DNA of 64,000 bases from Eleusine coracana subsp. coracana (taxonomy: Eukaryota; Streptophyta; Magnoliopsida; Poales; Poaceae), in NCBI GenBank assembly GCA_032690845.1, contig CM064434.1:30339069-30403068 (forward strand), in the 5' to 3' direction. Shown here piece by piece: positions 1-11,994 of this stretch. The notes beneath the pieces were generated by a model. It did not search any database. It was not told where the DNA came from and was given only the letters and a program-made list of their open reading frames with translations. The position numbers and the translations under genes were made by a program. Numbering within the stretch: the stretch's first letter is position 1; each line of letters starts with the position of its first letter.

Positions 1-696
1 TTCACTCGGTTTAGGGTTCCACATGATATCATCACCGATAATGACACTCAATTCACGTCAGTGGAGTTCTGTGACTTTATCGATGAGATGGGAATAAAAA
101 TCCACTTTGAATCAGTGGCTCATCCTCAAAGCAATGGGCAGGTCAAACGGGCCAATGGTATGATTCTTCAACGATTGAAACCACGAATATTCGACAAACT
201 TAAGCCTTATGCTGGTCGGTGGGTCCAAGAATTGCCTTCAGTTCTTTGGGGGCTTCGCACAAACACCAGTCGGGCAACTGGTCAGTCACCTTTCTCGTTG
301 GTCTATGGCTCAGAGGATATGCTGCTGACCGAGGTCAGTCTTGTTTTGGCACGGGTTCAGGCGTATGAGGAACAACTTTCTGAGGAGAATCGAGATATTG
401 ATTTGATTGCAGCAGAGGAGTTGTGTGATTGCGCTCTGTTTTGGTCGACACTTTACCAGCAAGGCTTGCATCGATATTATGATAAAAATGTACATAATCA
501 CTACTTCCAAGTTGGAGATTTAGTGCTTCGCCGAGTGCAGTCAACGAAGAACCAGCATAAGCTTTCTCGAAAGTGGGAAGGACCATATCTGGTGAAGGAA
601 GTCACTCGCCCGGGGGCTTACCGACTGATGTACGAAGAAGGCGATGATATATCAAATTCCTGGAACATAAATCAGCTACGTCATTTCTATACTTAG
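1..696 (+). CDS. Tat1 pol: integrase core and C-terminal domain, partial
   Basis: The frame is open from base 1, so the polyprotein starts outside the window. It shows the second catalytic Asp in ITDNDTQF and the catalytic-Glu region, which reads HPQSNGQVKRANG: the residue normally Glu in GQ(V/A)E is Lys here, so activity is doubtful. A C-terminal domain follows, with GDLVLRRV and the KWEGPYLVKEV motif near residues 160-200, ending with NINQLRHFYT. This order and wording fit the integrase of Tat-lineage Ty3/gypsy elements, which inserts element cDNA in the nucleus. The frame has no stop until TAG at 694-696. It is the terminal part of the pol polyprotein, followed by a non-coding spacer and the antisense gene. 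Confidence 0.85.
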   Translation, partial: FTRFRVPHDIITDNDTQFTSVEFCDFIDEMGIKIHFESVAHPQSNGQVKRANGMILQRLKPRIFDKLKPYAGRWVQELPSVLWGLRTNTSRATGQSPFSLVYGSEDMLLTEVSLVLARVQAYEEQLSEENRDIDLIAAEELCDCALFWSTLYQQGLHRYYDKNVHNHYFQVGDLVLRRVQSTKNQHKLSRKWEGPYLVKEVTRPGAYRLMYEEGDDISNSWNINQLRHFYT

Positions 697-1257
697 TTAT
701 TCTTTTGTATACTTATACATTATTTATGAATGAAACTTTGGTCCTTTTAATAAAAGATTTTTTGATGATTTTCATTCTACATAGTCTCGATTCCTTAATT
801 TATTTTATTAAACAATCAAGCCAGGGGGCTGGTAAAAATGTCCCACCTTGGTCTAACCATAATTTGGTTTTGGACTATTTTCTAACCAATTCCTTATCTT
901 TGAATACGGCCTTTACTTTTTTGGTCTAATGTCTATACATCATGGTTATACACTTTATACTGCACATCAGACTACCGCTACACTAAACCCAGAGCCAAAG
1001 TGCGAGAGGTCATGTGTCGATTCATCGACTCTACTTGTTACGCGGTTATGAGTCACAACCTAATATGTTAAGGCAGACCGATGCAATTTCTCTTACTTAA
1101 TGATAGAAACATATTTATGATATTTTTATCAGTCTTTTAAGCTATTAAGCAGCAAATTAATTTACACATAGCAAACATCATATCAGATCATAGATACTAC
1201 TAATGTTCTCTAGCATTGCAGGATTTATAGCTCCTTTGAAGGAGAGGAAGAGTCAGA
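697..1257 (+). other. Tat1 spacer between pol and the antisense gene
   Basis: No coding region supported. A purine-rich stretch with AGGGGGCT near 823-830 resembles the extra internal polypurine tract that Tat elements often carry downstream of integrase. The rest is AT-rich and featureless. Confidence 0.4.
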
Positions 1258-3984
1258 TCATAGTTCAACTTCTAGAGTTGCTGGAGGAGTAGGAATGGTC
1301 GGATTGATCTCTATGTTGTCGACCAAGGCTTGGGAAGTCTCTAGCATTGAATCCAAGAGCAGGTGGCATTGGTCATCGGTCAAGTCTGGGTTGAAGCCCT
1401 CCTTGATCTTGTCCAATGGCAGAGCATGAGACCAAGATTGGCAAATCACCAGAACCTGACTCCCGGCCTCGGTCGCCACTTATTGAGTGTTTAAGTGATA
1501 GCTTCTGATGCATGCTCCAGCAAGTAATCCAAGGATTCAAGCAGATGTCAGAAATAATGAAGGGCTTACTGGCAAGATTACATTTGAAGGATTTGGACAT
1601 GCTCTTGGCATCCTCTATCTTGGCATCAGCCTCCTTCAGCTGCTTCTGTAGCCGAGTGATCTCGGCCTTCTGGTCCTCGACCAACTTGGAGAGATTTTCC
1701 TTCTCAGCATTCAAGGCGTCAACAAACCTTTGCTGATTGGAAGTCAACTTCTCCAGGTCGGCAATCTTCTGATCACGAGCTAAAGACAAACATTTGAACT
1801 TTTAGCGATAGGGTGATTAGTTGATAATTTAAACACAGATGGTAAGTGATCTTACCAGCTATATCTGCATGGCCTTGGTCTAAGGCCTTGGTCATCTTTT
1901 GTCGGTCGGTCTACAACTTATCAATCTCCTTTTGAGCTTTGGAAAATCATTGACCGTTGACTGGCATAACACTAACAATGTGTTAGTCTTGAACATAGAG
2001 ACATAAAGGCTGAAGAATTTAGGGCATACCAAAGGTTTTGGCTTCAAGGTATTCCACTCTAGCCAATTTCCTCTCCACAAGAGCATATATTTTCTGCATA
2101 TAGAAGATGGTTAAGCTTAACGATGTGATTGAGACAAAGCTAAAACAAGGTATTGAAGTACCTTGTTGGCTTCTCGATATTGATATATTATCTCCACGTC
2201 CTCCACTTCAGGCCAACCGAGTGTATCTGCAGACAATGTCGCCTTACCTTTGTCAAGAGGTGAAGGGACAACGGCTGGAGCAGGTTGGGGTGCAGGCGCC
2301 GGAATGGAGGAAGGAATTGTCTTATCAGATGGCATATTCACCTCAGTCGGCATATTTGAAGACTCGCCGACCGGTTTAGGCAAATCAGTCGGACAAGGAG
2401 GAAGAGCCGACCAAGTGTCCTCGGACCCTTGAGCGCTCTGAGAAACGCTCGTCCGACTACTGTCAAAACAAAGATGGAGGAGTTTAAATGTGTTATGTTT
2501 GGCAATAAGAGACAAGGAGTATAAGGTTAAAGAATTAACCTGGGGCCTTCTTAAGCATGATTCGGCACATCCTCTTCTTCGAAGAAGTCGACTGAGAATC
2601 AGCCTCCGTCCTCTTCTGGGAAGATTTGCCTGCCTTGTCGGTCTGTTCCACCACCCCAGCATCACTCTGAGTTTGGCTTGGGGGCTCCGACTGCCTTGAA
2701 GGTCGGTTGGAGGGAGTAGGGGTGGGTTGACTGGCATCAACAGACGGTACTTCATCATCATCACCCTGATCCCCAACATATTGTTGGCGGCGCCCGACAG
2801 TTCGTTTCACTAGTTGACCGTGGGAAGCTAGGGTGACAACTGGTTCGACACGCACATGTTGAGCGTCGGCAGAAGAGCTTGAGCCCCCAATCCCGGTTTG
2901 CGGTGGCTTCTCGACATAGTCCGGTCCCTCGGTATCGGTCGAAGGGAGTGGAGGATGGGATACATAAGTATCTAGAACCTGTGCAAGAGTCAAGATATCA
3001 AGTAGGACATCAAGACAAGAAAATAAGGAATTTCTCAAAGTAGACTGAGGCTTACTCGGGCTTGCATAGTGCCCTTGGTTTAAGCCTTTTTGATCAATGA
3101 GTGATCCTAAAGGATATCCCCATCAAACATCTTCGATAGGCGTTTCTGACGAAGTTCACCATTCGGCGGGATGGGCACCTCCCTGGTTTCGTCATCATTA
3201 ACATAGTTCCACGCCGGGTGACTTTGAAGCTTCTGGGGCTGCACTCTGCGTACTATGGAGCTTTTAGCAATGGTGATTCCGTCAACACCTTCAACCTTCA
3301 AGTCAGCTATCTTCTTCAACAGAGCGACCACCGGAGGGTCGGTCGGATCAGGCTTCTCAGTCCATTTCGCTAGGGGAATTGCCTTGGCACCAGTGAAGTC
3401 GGCAAGAACAAGGGGAGGGTTGTCACAATAGAACCACTCATCCTTCCTGTTTTTGTTTCCAGTCTTCAATGGCACATTGATGTATACTTCCTTCTTGAGT
3501 AACTGGACGTCATCACCGCCTATAGCTACTTGATTGTCCTTGGTTGGCAGCGGTCAGAGGACGAACAGATGGCGAAATAGATTGAAGTGGGGGAGAGTGC
3601 CCAAAAATGCTTCGCACATATGCACGAAGTTGGTGATGTGAAGAACAGAGTTGAGATTGAGGTTGACAAGCTCAATCCCATAAAGAATAGGAGCCCGCGC
3701 AAGAAGCTGCAGCAGGGGACTCCAAAACCATGCTCGAAGAATGAGTGAAACACGATGATCTGTTTATGAATGGGGATGGGGCAAGATTCACGGGGTACCT
3801 TCCAGTCGATCCGAACTTGCTCTGGAAGGATGCCGTCGACCACCATCTGGTTCATATCAGCTTAGGAGAGGCTGCTCTTTGAGAACTCCCAAAGCTGCTC
3901 TGGAATGTCGACCTCTGACGAAGAGGACGCGGTGGCGGCAGTGGAAGTAGCTGGAATGGAAGAGGAAACCTTCTTGCGCCCCAT
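1258..3984 (-). pseudogene. Tat1 antisense extra gene (aORF) with plant 'putative gypsy type transposon' domain, multi-exon
   Basis: Read on the minus strand from an ATG at 3984 (MGRKKVSSS...). The first exon carries the conserved region common to grass gypsy extra ORFs (Pfam 'putative gypsy type transposon'), including WEFSKSSL and VVDGILPEQVRIDWKVP. Later parts are Ser/Pro-rich (about 2978-2540 and 2459-2162) and then coiled-coil (KIADLEKLTSNQQRF, LVEDQKAEITRLQKQL at about 1779-1600). The gene ends in an acidic tail, ...TLEVEL and stop, at 1258. GT...AG borders are visible at 2980/2540, 2460/2162, 2094/2030, 1961/1856 and 1780. It has an in-frame TAA at 3864-3862 and a frame change near 3650, so it is a pseudogene. 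Antisense ORFs between pol and the 3' LTR are known in Tat elements; the function is unknown. Exact exon joins are inferred. Confidence 0.7.
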
Positions 3985-4340
3985 CGCGATGATTGTTTTG
4001 GGCACAACGGTTCAAGTGCTGAAGCTTAGCAAAAGCTCGTGGGCTAAGTGCGGCGAGATCTATGGCGGTCGGAAGCAAAAGCGCTAACCCTAGCCAGAAA
4101 GCAGAGGAGTCGCTGAGCAGAGGAGGCGCGAGGAAGACGAAGAGTTCATGCACAAGTGCCGCGAGGACTGAGGGTCAACTTGATGCTGGCCTTTTCTACT
4201 CCCGCTTTTTGACCTAAGAGTCCCATGGGCCAGAATGGGCCATACAGTGACGCAACTTTTTTATTAATCAAAAGATTAATTAAGGTCCTTAAACATATTT
4301 AGAATTTAAGACCTTCAGAAGTAAGACTCGAGGGCTTCTT
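3985..4340. other. Tat1 region between antisense-gene start and 3' LTR
   Basis: This holds the presumed promoter and 5' UTR of the antisense gene, read leftward, and the 3' end of Tat1 internal DNA. A purine-rich ACTCGAGGG at 4327-4335 lies just before the proposed LTR start and is the candidate polypurine tract. No ORF is supported. Confidence 0.4.
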
Positions 4341-4647
4341 TGATGAGAAGCATTTAAAAAAATGTTTAACTGTATCTGTATGATTTGATAATCATGTAGC
4401 AAAGGACTTGATGGTCGTACGGATATAAGTTCAAAGGTTATAGTATTGATTGAAGTCAACAACTAAGTTGCCAAAATTGGACTTATTAAAAGATAGAGTG
4501 AACAATTATTAGGGAAAAGCTATTTTATGATTGATGTCATTTAGCTTAATACCATTATATGATTGATGTCATGTCCTTTTACATGGACTGAATATGACTA
4601 ATGTCATACAATTTAGATAGACAAATCACTCAGACAAAGTGTATATC
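4341..4647 (+). repeat. Tat1 3' LTR, left part (interrupted by Tekay1)
   Basis: The proposed start TGATGAG follows the purine tract. The LTR is cut at 4647 by the Tekay insertion, and the last five bases ATATC (4643-4647) are the target-site duplication. The start is inferred because the Tat1 5' LTR is not in the window. Confidence 0.5.
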
Positions 4648-7600
4648 TGTGACAACCCTACTCCGAAAAGTAGAGTATGTCATACAGGATCGCCTCGGGA
4701 GATGGTTAACGAAGAAACCATACACAGCATTCACACATGAACCTTCATCATTTACAACATTACATCACTTAGGTGCATAATATTACAAGTTCAGAGGTAG
4801 AGTATAATTAAGTTCAGATCTGATACAATACATATGTCCTTAGTACATATTACATAATTTAGCGGAAGCGATACAACGACAAAACACGACGTCAAGCCCT
4901 ACGTGAACCATGCCAGCCCTATGGCGATGGCTCACTCATCACAGTTAGGAGAGCTAGGGACCCATTCAATGGTCCAGTTCTGAGGCTCCTCACCTTCCCA
5001 CACAACCTTATAATAACAATCATAGTAGGTCGCTTGAGGAAAACCTGAAAAACAACATCAACGCAAAGCCTGAGTATCTAACATACTTCGCAAGACTTGC
5101 CCGTCAACCGGTTTACTAAAACCGACTCCTAGTATGCAGGGGGCTGACCGGGTTTATTTGATAGTTGCATAAAAAGCTCCTATTAGTTCTATGCTGCACT
5201 TTCAATTTCCTTAAACAAGATTTTACTTTGCTTATCATAGAACACAGCTGGGGTGAGTCTAGCTAGCTGCTAAGATATGAATATAGCTAACGAGCAATAC
5301 ATCATAGCATTGTGTATCCATAGCATAAATAAAATTCAGAAACATAACCACAACTTTACTACTTAACATATCATTGCCGCTGCTCGAACAAGAGGTACTC
5401 ATAACCGCGAGGGACGGCAATTCGAATTGATTTACATTCTGCAGGGAAAACCCAAATACAAGACATACGCATCATTCAAGAACACGTATGGCCACTGTTC
5501 ACAAGATTGCTATAAAGTCAATCCGGGGCCATCGATCCTGAGTACACGACCTCCCCGCAATACATTACTTCGTATCCGAGGCTTAAGCCATGCACTCGCC
5601 AGTGGTCCTCAAACCCGTGCAACCACCGTGCTGTTCACATCACCTCTGGATCGATGAGTATGGCCGTCCAATAATACGACGCCCAAGTTACTAGGTTTAC
5701 CAATTCCCATATTAAAGGTATGCACTTGGTACGGTTCAATACTTGTTCGCGGAGTTGCAACGATAGGTGCTCCATTTTTATCAAGTTCATCATCCAGTTG
5801 AACCATAGTTGAACCTATAACCAACCGTTGACTCCACTAGTTTAAGCATAGCATTTGCTAACGAAAAAGCTTACTAACATACTACTCATAGGTCATTGCT
5901 GGATTATGCAAGTGTGTTTCATCCAAATCCTACACTTAATGCACAATACAATATTCCTAATTCTAATAAAGTAATAAGGACTCGAAAGATAAAATGGGTT
6001 ATGCACCGGGGCTTCCCTTGGGTGTGATCATAGTTAGCGTTTTCACCAAAGTGCACTTCAGCTCCTTGCTGGTCTGGTGGGATCTCCTCGGTCTCGATTC
6101 CTATATGGAATGGACATGCATCAATGCTAAGGAATACACAAGGTTTCATGGAGTCTTTCTTAATTCAAGATGGAATGCATGGCCTGGAGATTCATGGTAC
6201 TTCCTCAGCAAATAAATTAATGAAGTAATCACTCATTCATAAATATGGTTGCATAATTAAGTATGACATGATAACCACTGAATTTGAAGGGGACAAACTT
6301 CTAATTGCTAGAATGCAACTTTTAATTATCACATTCTTAGTGTATGTCTACTCTAACATGAGCATGGCCTAGATGTTGATCATATGACATCACATGCTGA
6401 TGATGATATGACAATGTAGTACTTAGGGTCAAATTGCAGAAAGTTCATTTTGAGCCACTTAGCTAAAGTGACCATATGCAAACTAACACTATACAAAAAA
6501 AAATAGCACTTTAATTGCAAACTAGTTCTAGCTCATATAGTTAATTAAGAATCAAGAGTAGAAATACACATGAGCATTTCTACTGCAATGGGAAGATGAA
6601 TGAGTCTCCATGAATTTCCAGAAACTAATTTATTCCTACTTTCATTAAATATGCACATGAAGTAACATCTATATGAAGAAATTCCTAGTTAATTAACAAA
6701 TGATCAATTTCGGCAGAGAATTTATACTTAGGTAGCTTCAAATTTTTCATGGGATTTTACCTAAGTGTACAAGTTCATAAGGAACAGGAATGCCAAATTT
6801 CATGAATAAATCCCTAGCCAATAATTTATATAAATTCAATTACTGAAAATGAGGATTATGCAATAATACTGAAAATATGCAATAAAATGGAAATGTGCTT
6901 TTGCAGAAAGTTTAAGGATGCCATGAAATGACCACTGAGCAAGTTTCATGAATTTACCATTTATATTTATTTACTTATGAATTTATTAAGCAATTTAGGG
7001 TTGTAACTTTAGGGAATTAAATAAATTAAATTACCTAGCAACATTGGACTTGAACTTGTTTTTCTGATAGAGGAGGATTTTATGAGTCGAACAAAATTGG
7101 TTTCATCATTTTTAGACTTTTATTTCTCGAGTAATTGATTTTTAAAGTTTAATCAAAGTTCACTGTTATTTACAAGAATGCCACCGAGTTTAAATTCCTC
7201 CCAGGCGCGCACGCGCACCCGGGCGGCGGCCGGCGACGGCGAGCTTGGCCCAGCGGCCGGTCGGTGGCACGGCCAGGGCTTGCGTGCGACTCAGATGGCC
7301 TCCATGCTGAGGGGATCTCGAGGAGGGGGTCGGAGGGAAGAGTGGCTCACCGGAGATCGCCGGCGATGACGCGCGGCGGCAGGGGCAGCTCCGGCGGGGT
7401 CCACGGGAGGGTGCCAAGGGGGAGGCAGGCTGGGGTTCGATCGACGAGCTTCGCGGAGGTTTGGGGATGGTTGCCATTGAGGAACTCATCGATGGGGAAG
7501 GCTAGAGGGGTGTTCCCGTCGGCGCGGGGGGGGGGGGGGGGGGGGGGCGGATTCGGCGGTGGCGACTCCGGCTTCACGAATTCCGACGAGAGCACTGCAC

Positions 7601-7882
7601 AGGGAAGTGATGGAATCAGAGGGGAGTGGGGTGTGGTTCTTGTGCATTGATTTGCGAAGAAAGGGGGGAGGGAGAAGCTGCCTAGGTAGAGCTCTGCGTG
7701 GCGGCGGTCATGGCGGGCAGAAACAGGGCGGCGCTCGGTTTTCGTCGGGGAGGGAAAAAGAAGAGGGGACAGCGGCACTTTTGCGTGGCGGAGGAGTTCC
7801 CTGGGAGGTGCGCAACGCGTGCGAGCAGAGAGTGCGAGAAATGGGGCTCGGTGAGCTGCGGTTGCCCTTTTGATTTGGTCGG

Positions 7883-7954
<72 letters not shown>

Positions 7955-8605
7955 TGGCGCGCCGTCGGCTGGAGGTTGGTTCGTCGACGGGAGGCCCTTC
8001 AATTTGGCCGGTGTCACAGGGGGAAAAGTGATGGAGCAGTGGCCGGCATGGGGAGCGGCAGTGATCGGCGGTGGCGACAGTACCCGGGTACAACCCGGTG
8101 TCGTGTTGGAATTTGCCCGGGGAGAGAGAAGGGTGCTGACCCGGCTTGACTCTGAACCCAGACTCTCGTTTGCTCCATTTCGACACGTTCCATTGCTCCA
8201 AATTGGACACAACTTTTTGTGTGGTCTCAGCAAAACGTGTGCTCCAACATTGCTTTTGAGTGCAACAGCTAATTTTGCTTTGATAAATTATGAAAATTCC
8301 AAACCCGAAATACATTTTTCTGACTTTGGGGGAATTTTTAAGGGTATCAATTAGTTACCAAAAATTCTGGTAAAATTGTCAAAATTCTATTTTGTGGTGG
8401 CCATTCAGAATATGCAAAAATATTAGGGTACTTCCATGGGTTTTGGTAATGTTTGTGAATGACTCATATTTGATTATTCTGGAATTTAATTAAATAGTCT
8501 TCCTCTTTTTTTTTATTCTTTGGCACATGGATTAATTATACTTTTGCTTAGCCCTTACTTGATGTTAGGTTTAGTTAACTTCATTTTGTGACATGGGATG
8601 TCACA
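4648..8605 (-). repeat. Tekay1 3' LTR (3958 bp)
   Basis: Ends TGTGACA...TGTCACA. Homologous to 56654-59677 (Tekay2 LTR), which lacks about 860 bp equivalent to 4800-5660. Contains an AT-rich left half and a GC-rich block (about 7196-8110) with a 22-G run (7526-7547) and a long GA microsatellite (about 7887-7946). ORFs across the GC-rich block, including one over 300 codons on the minus strand, are composition artefacts with poly-Ser/Leu from the GA repeat. Confidence 0.9.
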
Positions 8606-8622
8606 GCACACCCCCCTTAAGG
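8606..8622 (-). other. Tekay1 polypurine tract
   Basis: Read on the minus strand this is CCTTAAGGGGGGTGTGC, directly abutting the 3' LTR. This is the plus-strand primer position of an LTR retrotransposon. The same tract is at 59678-59694 in Tekay2. Confidence 0.75.
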
Positions 8623-8659
8623 AAATCTCGTCCCGAGATTTGCAAAAGAACAAACAAAA

Positions 8660-10290
8660 GGGAGGGGTGCGGATGGCTACCGGTTTTGTGAGGCCAAGAA
8701 TTCCGGAAAGTTGGAAACTCCTCTTGTTCCCATGTGGCTTCCTCTTCACTATGGTTACCCCATTGCACCTTGTAGAAGGTGATAGTGCGGCTGCGAGTTA
8801 CTCGGTCCTTTTGATCGAGGATTCGGACGGGGTATTTGGGGTAGGAGAGATCTTCTTCCAATTGCACGGTGTCGGAGATAACCATGTCGAACGGAGGCTT
8901 CAAACATCTCTTGAGTTGGGAGACATGGAAGACGTTGTGCACCCGATCAAGATTCTCCGGTAGCTGCAACCGGTAAGTGACGGCGCTATGCTTTTCTGTG
9001 ATCGAAAAAGGTCCGATATAGTGGGGTGCTAATTTCCCTTTGATCCCGAAACGAGATACACCTTTGTTGGGAGAAACCCGAAGATAGACAAAATCTCCCT
9101 TTTCGAACTCCAATGGACGTCTCCTTTTATTAGAGTAACTTATTTGGCGGGATTATGCGGCCTTCATGTTAGCTTGGATTTGTCGCACCTTCTCTTCGGC
9201 TTGCGTGACCAGATCGGGACCGAAAGTAATCCTTTCTCCTGACTCTGACCAATTCAGCGGGGTTCGACATGAGTGACCATACAAAGCTTCAAATGGTGAC
9301 ATTCCCAAACTTTCTTGATAACTATTGTTGTAGGAGAATTCAGCAAACGGAAGACAAGATTCCCAATTTCCACGATTGTCTAGAACACAAGCTCTTAATA
9401 AATCCTCTAGATATTGGTTTAGCCTCTCGGTTTGTCCATAGGTTTGTGGATGATAAGCAGAACTACGGATGAGAGTGGTGCCAAGACAAGCGTGCAATTG
9501 CTCCCAAAAACGAGCAATAAATTAGGGGCCTCGATTGGAGATGATCATCTTGGGCACACCGTGCAAGCATAGAATCCGCACAATGTAGAGCTCGGCATAT
9601 TACTTAGTAGAATAGGTTGTATGGACGGGAATAAAATAAGCAGATTTGGTCAACCTATCCACAATCACCCATATTGAATCGTGCTTCTTGGGTGTGAGGG
9701 GTAATCCAACGATGAAATCCATAGCAATGTCCTCCCATTTCCAAGCGGGGATTTTTAATGGATGCAAAAGACCGACTGTCCTCAAGTGATCGGCCTTCAC
9801 ACATTGACAAGTATCGCATTCGGAGACATACTGGGCAACTTCTCGTTTCATACGCGTCCACCAAAACTTTTCCCTTAACCCGTGATACATTTTGTTGCTG
9901 TCGGGGTGTATGGAGTATTTGGACAAGTGAGCCTCATCCAAAATTTTCTTTCTTAGTTCCTCGTTCTTCGGAACAACAAGGTGATTGTTGAACCAAAGTA
10001 CTCCATCTTTGTCTTGTCGGAAACATGTAGCTTCTTTCTTCCCAATTTTTTGGCGGATATACTCCATTCCCTTGTCCTGCTTCTGGGCTTCTACGATTTC
10101 TTCCCAAAGGGTAGGAATGAGAGCTAAATTATACAAGGATCCATGTGGAATGACACGAAGACTTGGTTCGCTCGGATCTGAAATTGGGCAGGCTTCCATA
10201 GAGCAAACAATTGCGTGATTGCATTGGTCCCTTCGACTCAAGGCGTCGGCAACCGCGTTTGCTTTCCCGGGGTGATAATGAATTTCCAAC
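8660..10290 (-). pseudogene. Tekay1 pol: integrase with C-terminal chromodomain, degraded
   Basis: Minus-strand fragments at 10289-9600, 9497-9153 and 9113-8660 give, in order, an RNase H tail (MEIHYHPGKANAVADALSRR), the HHCC zinc domain (H...CDTCQ), the integrase core (MDFIVGLPLTP; AYHPQTYGQTERLN with the catalytic Glu) and the C-terminal domain (VHNVFHVSQLKRCLKP). A chromodomain follows (YKVQWGNHSEEEATWEQEEF), which in chromoviruses is thought to guide insertion to heterochromatin. Compared with Tekay2, stops arise from CAA to TAA and CAG to TAG changes near 9600, 9523 and 9150. The reading frame is otherwise collinear. Not functional. Confidence 0.88.
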
Positions 10291-10313
10291 TCATAATCCT
10301 TGATCAGTTCTAA

Positions 10314-11994
10314 CTATCTACGTTGCCGCATATTCAGTTCTTGTTGAGTGAAGATGTATTTGAGACTTTTGTGGTCGGTGTAGAGGTTAACAAGATTACC
10401 GGGCAAGTAGTGACGCCAAGTTTTCAAGGCTAGAACAACGGAGGCCAATTCTAAGTCATGGGTGGGATAATTTTGCTCGTGCCTCCAGAGCTGTCGTGAG
10501 GCATAGGTAATGACACGACCTTCTTGCATAAGCACACAACCCAATCCGGTGCCGGAGGCATCGCAATAAACATCGAATGGTTTGGTGATGTCGGGTTGAG
10601 CTAAAACCAGAGCGGTTGTCAGATGCTTCTTGAGCGACTGAAAAGCTTCTTCACATGCACTACTCCACTTGAACTTAGAATCCTTCTCCAGCAGCTTGGT
10701 CATAGGCTTGGCAATACTGGAGAAGTTGGGAATGAATTTCCGATAATAACCGGCAAGACCAAATAAACTACGAATTTGTCTGACCGATTTCGGAGCCTTC
10801 CAATTCAGCACATCCTCAACTTTGCTAGGGTCCACGGCTACTCCTTCCGCTGATATGACGTGACCCAAGAACGGAACTTGCTTTAGCCAAAATTCACATT
10901 TGCTAAATTTGGCGTAGAGTTGATGATCTCGGAGTCGTTGTAGAACGATGCGGAGATGTTCGGTGTGCTCTTCTTCGGACTTGAAGTAGATCAGAATGTC
11001 ATCGATGCATACCACTACAAACTGATCCAACTCGGGCATGAACACAGAGTTCATCAGATACGTGAAGTGGGCTGGAGCATTGGTGAGACCGAAAGACATG
11101 ACAAGATATTTGAAGAGACCGTATCGAGTGGAGAAGGCTGTTTTTGAAATATCTTCGGCTCGGATTTTGATTTGATGATATCCGGATCGGAGATCAATCT
11201 TGGAGAAGACTTTTGCACCTACTAGCTGATCAAAGAGGATATCAATTCGAGGTAGAGGGTACTTGTTCTTGATGGTTACCGCGTTTAACGGTCTATAGTT
11301 AACACATAGGCGTAGGGTTTTGTCTTTCTTCTTCACAAAGAGAGCGGGACAACCCCAGGGAGATGAACTTGGTCGGATATAGCCCTTGTCCATAAGCTCT
11401 TGTAACTGGTCTTTCAACTCCGCTAATTCATTAGGAGCCATTTTGTACAGCCTACGAGCGATAGGTGTCGTACCGGGTACGAGTTCAATCTTAAACTCAA
11501 CATCCCTGTCCGGAGGCATGCCCGACAATTCGTCTGGAAAGACGTCGGGAAAGTCACAGACCACTGGAATATTTGATAGCTCATTTCCTTCCACATGACA
11601 TACTTGAGAAGTGGACGACTTGGGATACGGCAATCGGAGAATAGAAGGGCCGTGTAAGGGTGAGTTCAAATGGATTTCTCGGTCCTCAAGGTGCAATACA
11701 GCTTTGTGACTAGTCATCCATTTCATGCTGAGAATTATGTCGATGCTTTGGCCATCTAAGATGATTAGGGAAGTGGGGTATATGTTGTTGGCTAGCTTAA
11801 GTGGCAGTTTCCTTAACTCAAGATGAGCCCTTATTTTTCCACCAGGAGACATAATAACGTACGGGGTTCCCATAGTGGTGGGGGTAATTTTTAGATGATT
11901 TGCACATGCTTGACTAATGAAATCATGCGTTGCTCCCGAATCAAAAAGAACCATGGCAGCATGTTGGTTGATCGAGAACGTACCCGCGAGAATA
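10314..11994 (-). pseudogene. Tekay1 pol: protease, reverse transcriptase and RNase H, gag deleted
   Basis: A long open minus-strand frame begins in protease ([11 protein letters not shown], active-site DSG) and runs through RT ([20 protein letters not shown]; catalytic box [10 protein letters not shown]) into RNase H ([27 protein letters not shown]). It ends at a TAG near 10314 where Tekay2 has Trp. The upstream residues of this frame (12020-11995) come from LTR DNA fused at a deletion junction, so the apparent Met start is artificial. Gag and the protease N terminus are missing. The RT catalytic pair DD is intact. The element could only have moved with proteins supplied in trans, and even that is doubtful without a primer site. 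Confidence 0.9.

Noticed and set aside
4800..5660. Extra 860 bp in the Tekay1 LTR considered as an insertion of another element
   Set aside because: No terminal repeats or target duplication at its borders. A deletion in Tekay2 is the simpler reading.
7347..8315. Minus-strand ORF over 300 codons, and overlapping frames, in the Tekay1 LTR
   Set aside because: Lies wholly in a GC-rich LTR block. Much of it is poly-Ser/Leu from a GA microsatellite and poly-Pro from a G-run, and it is not conserved as a frame in the other two LTR copies.
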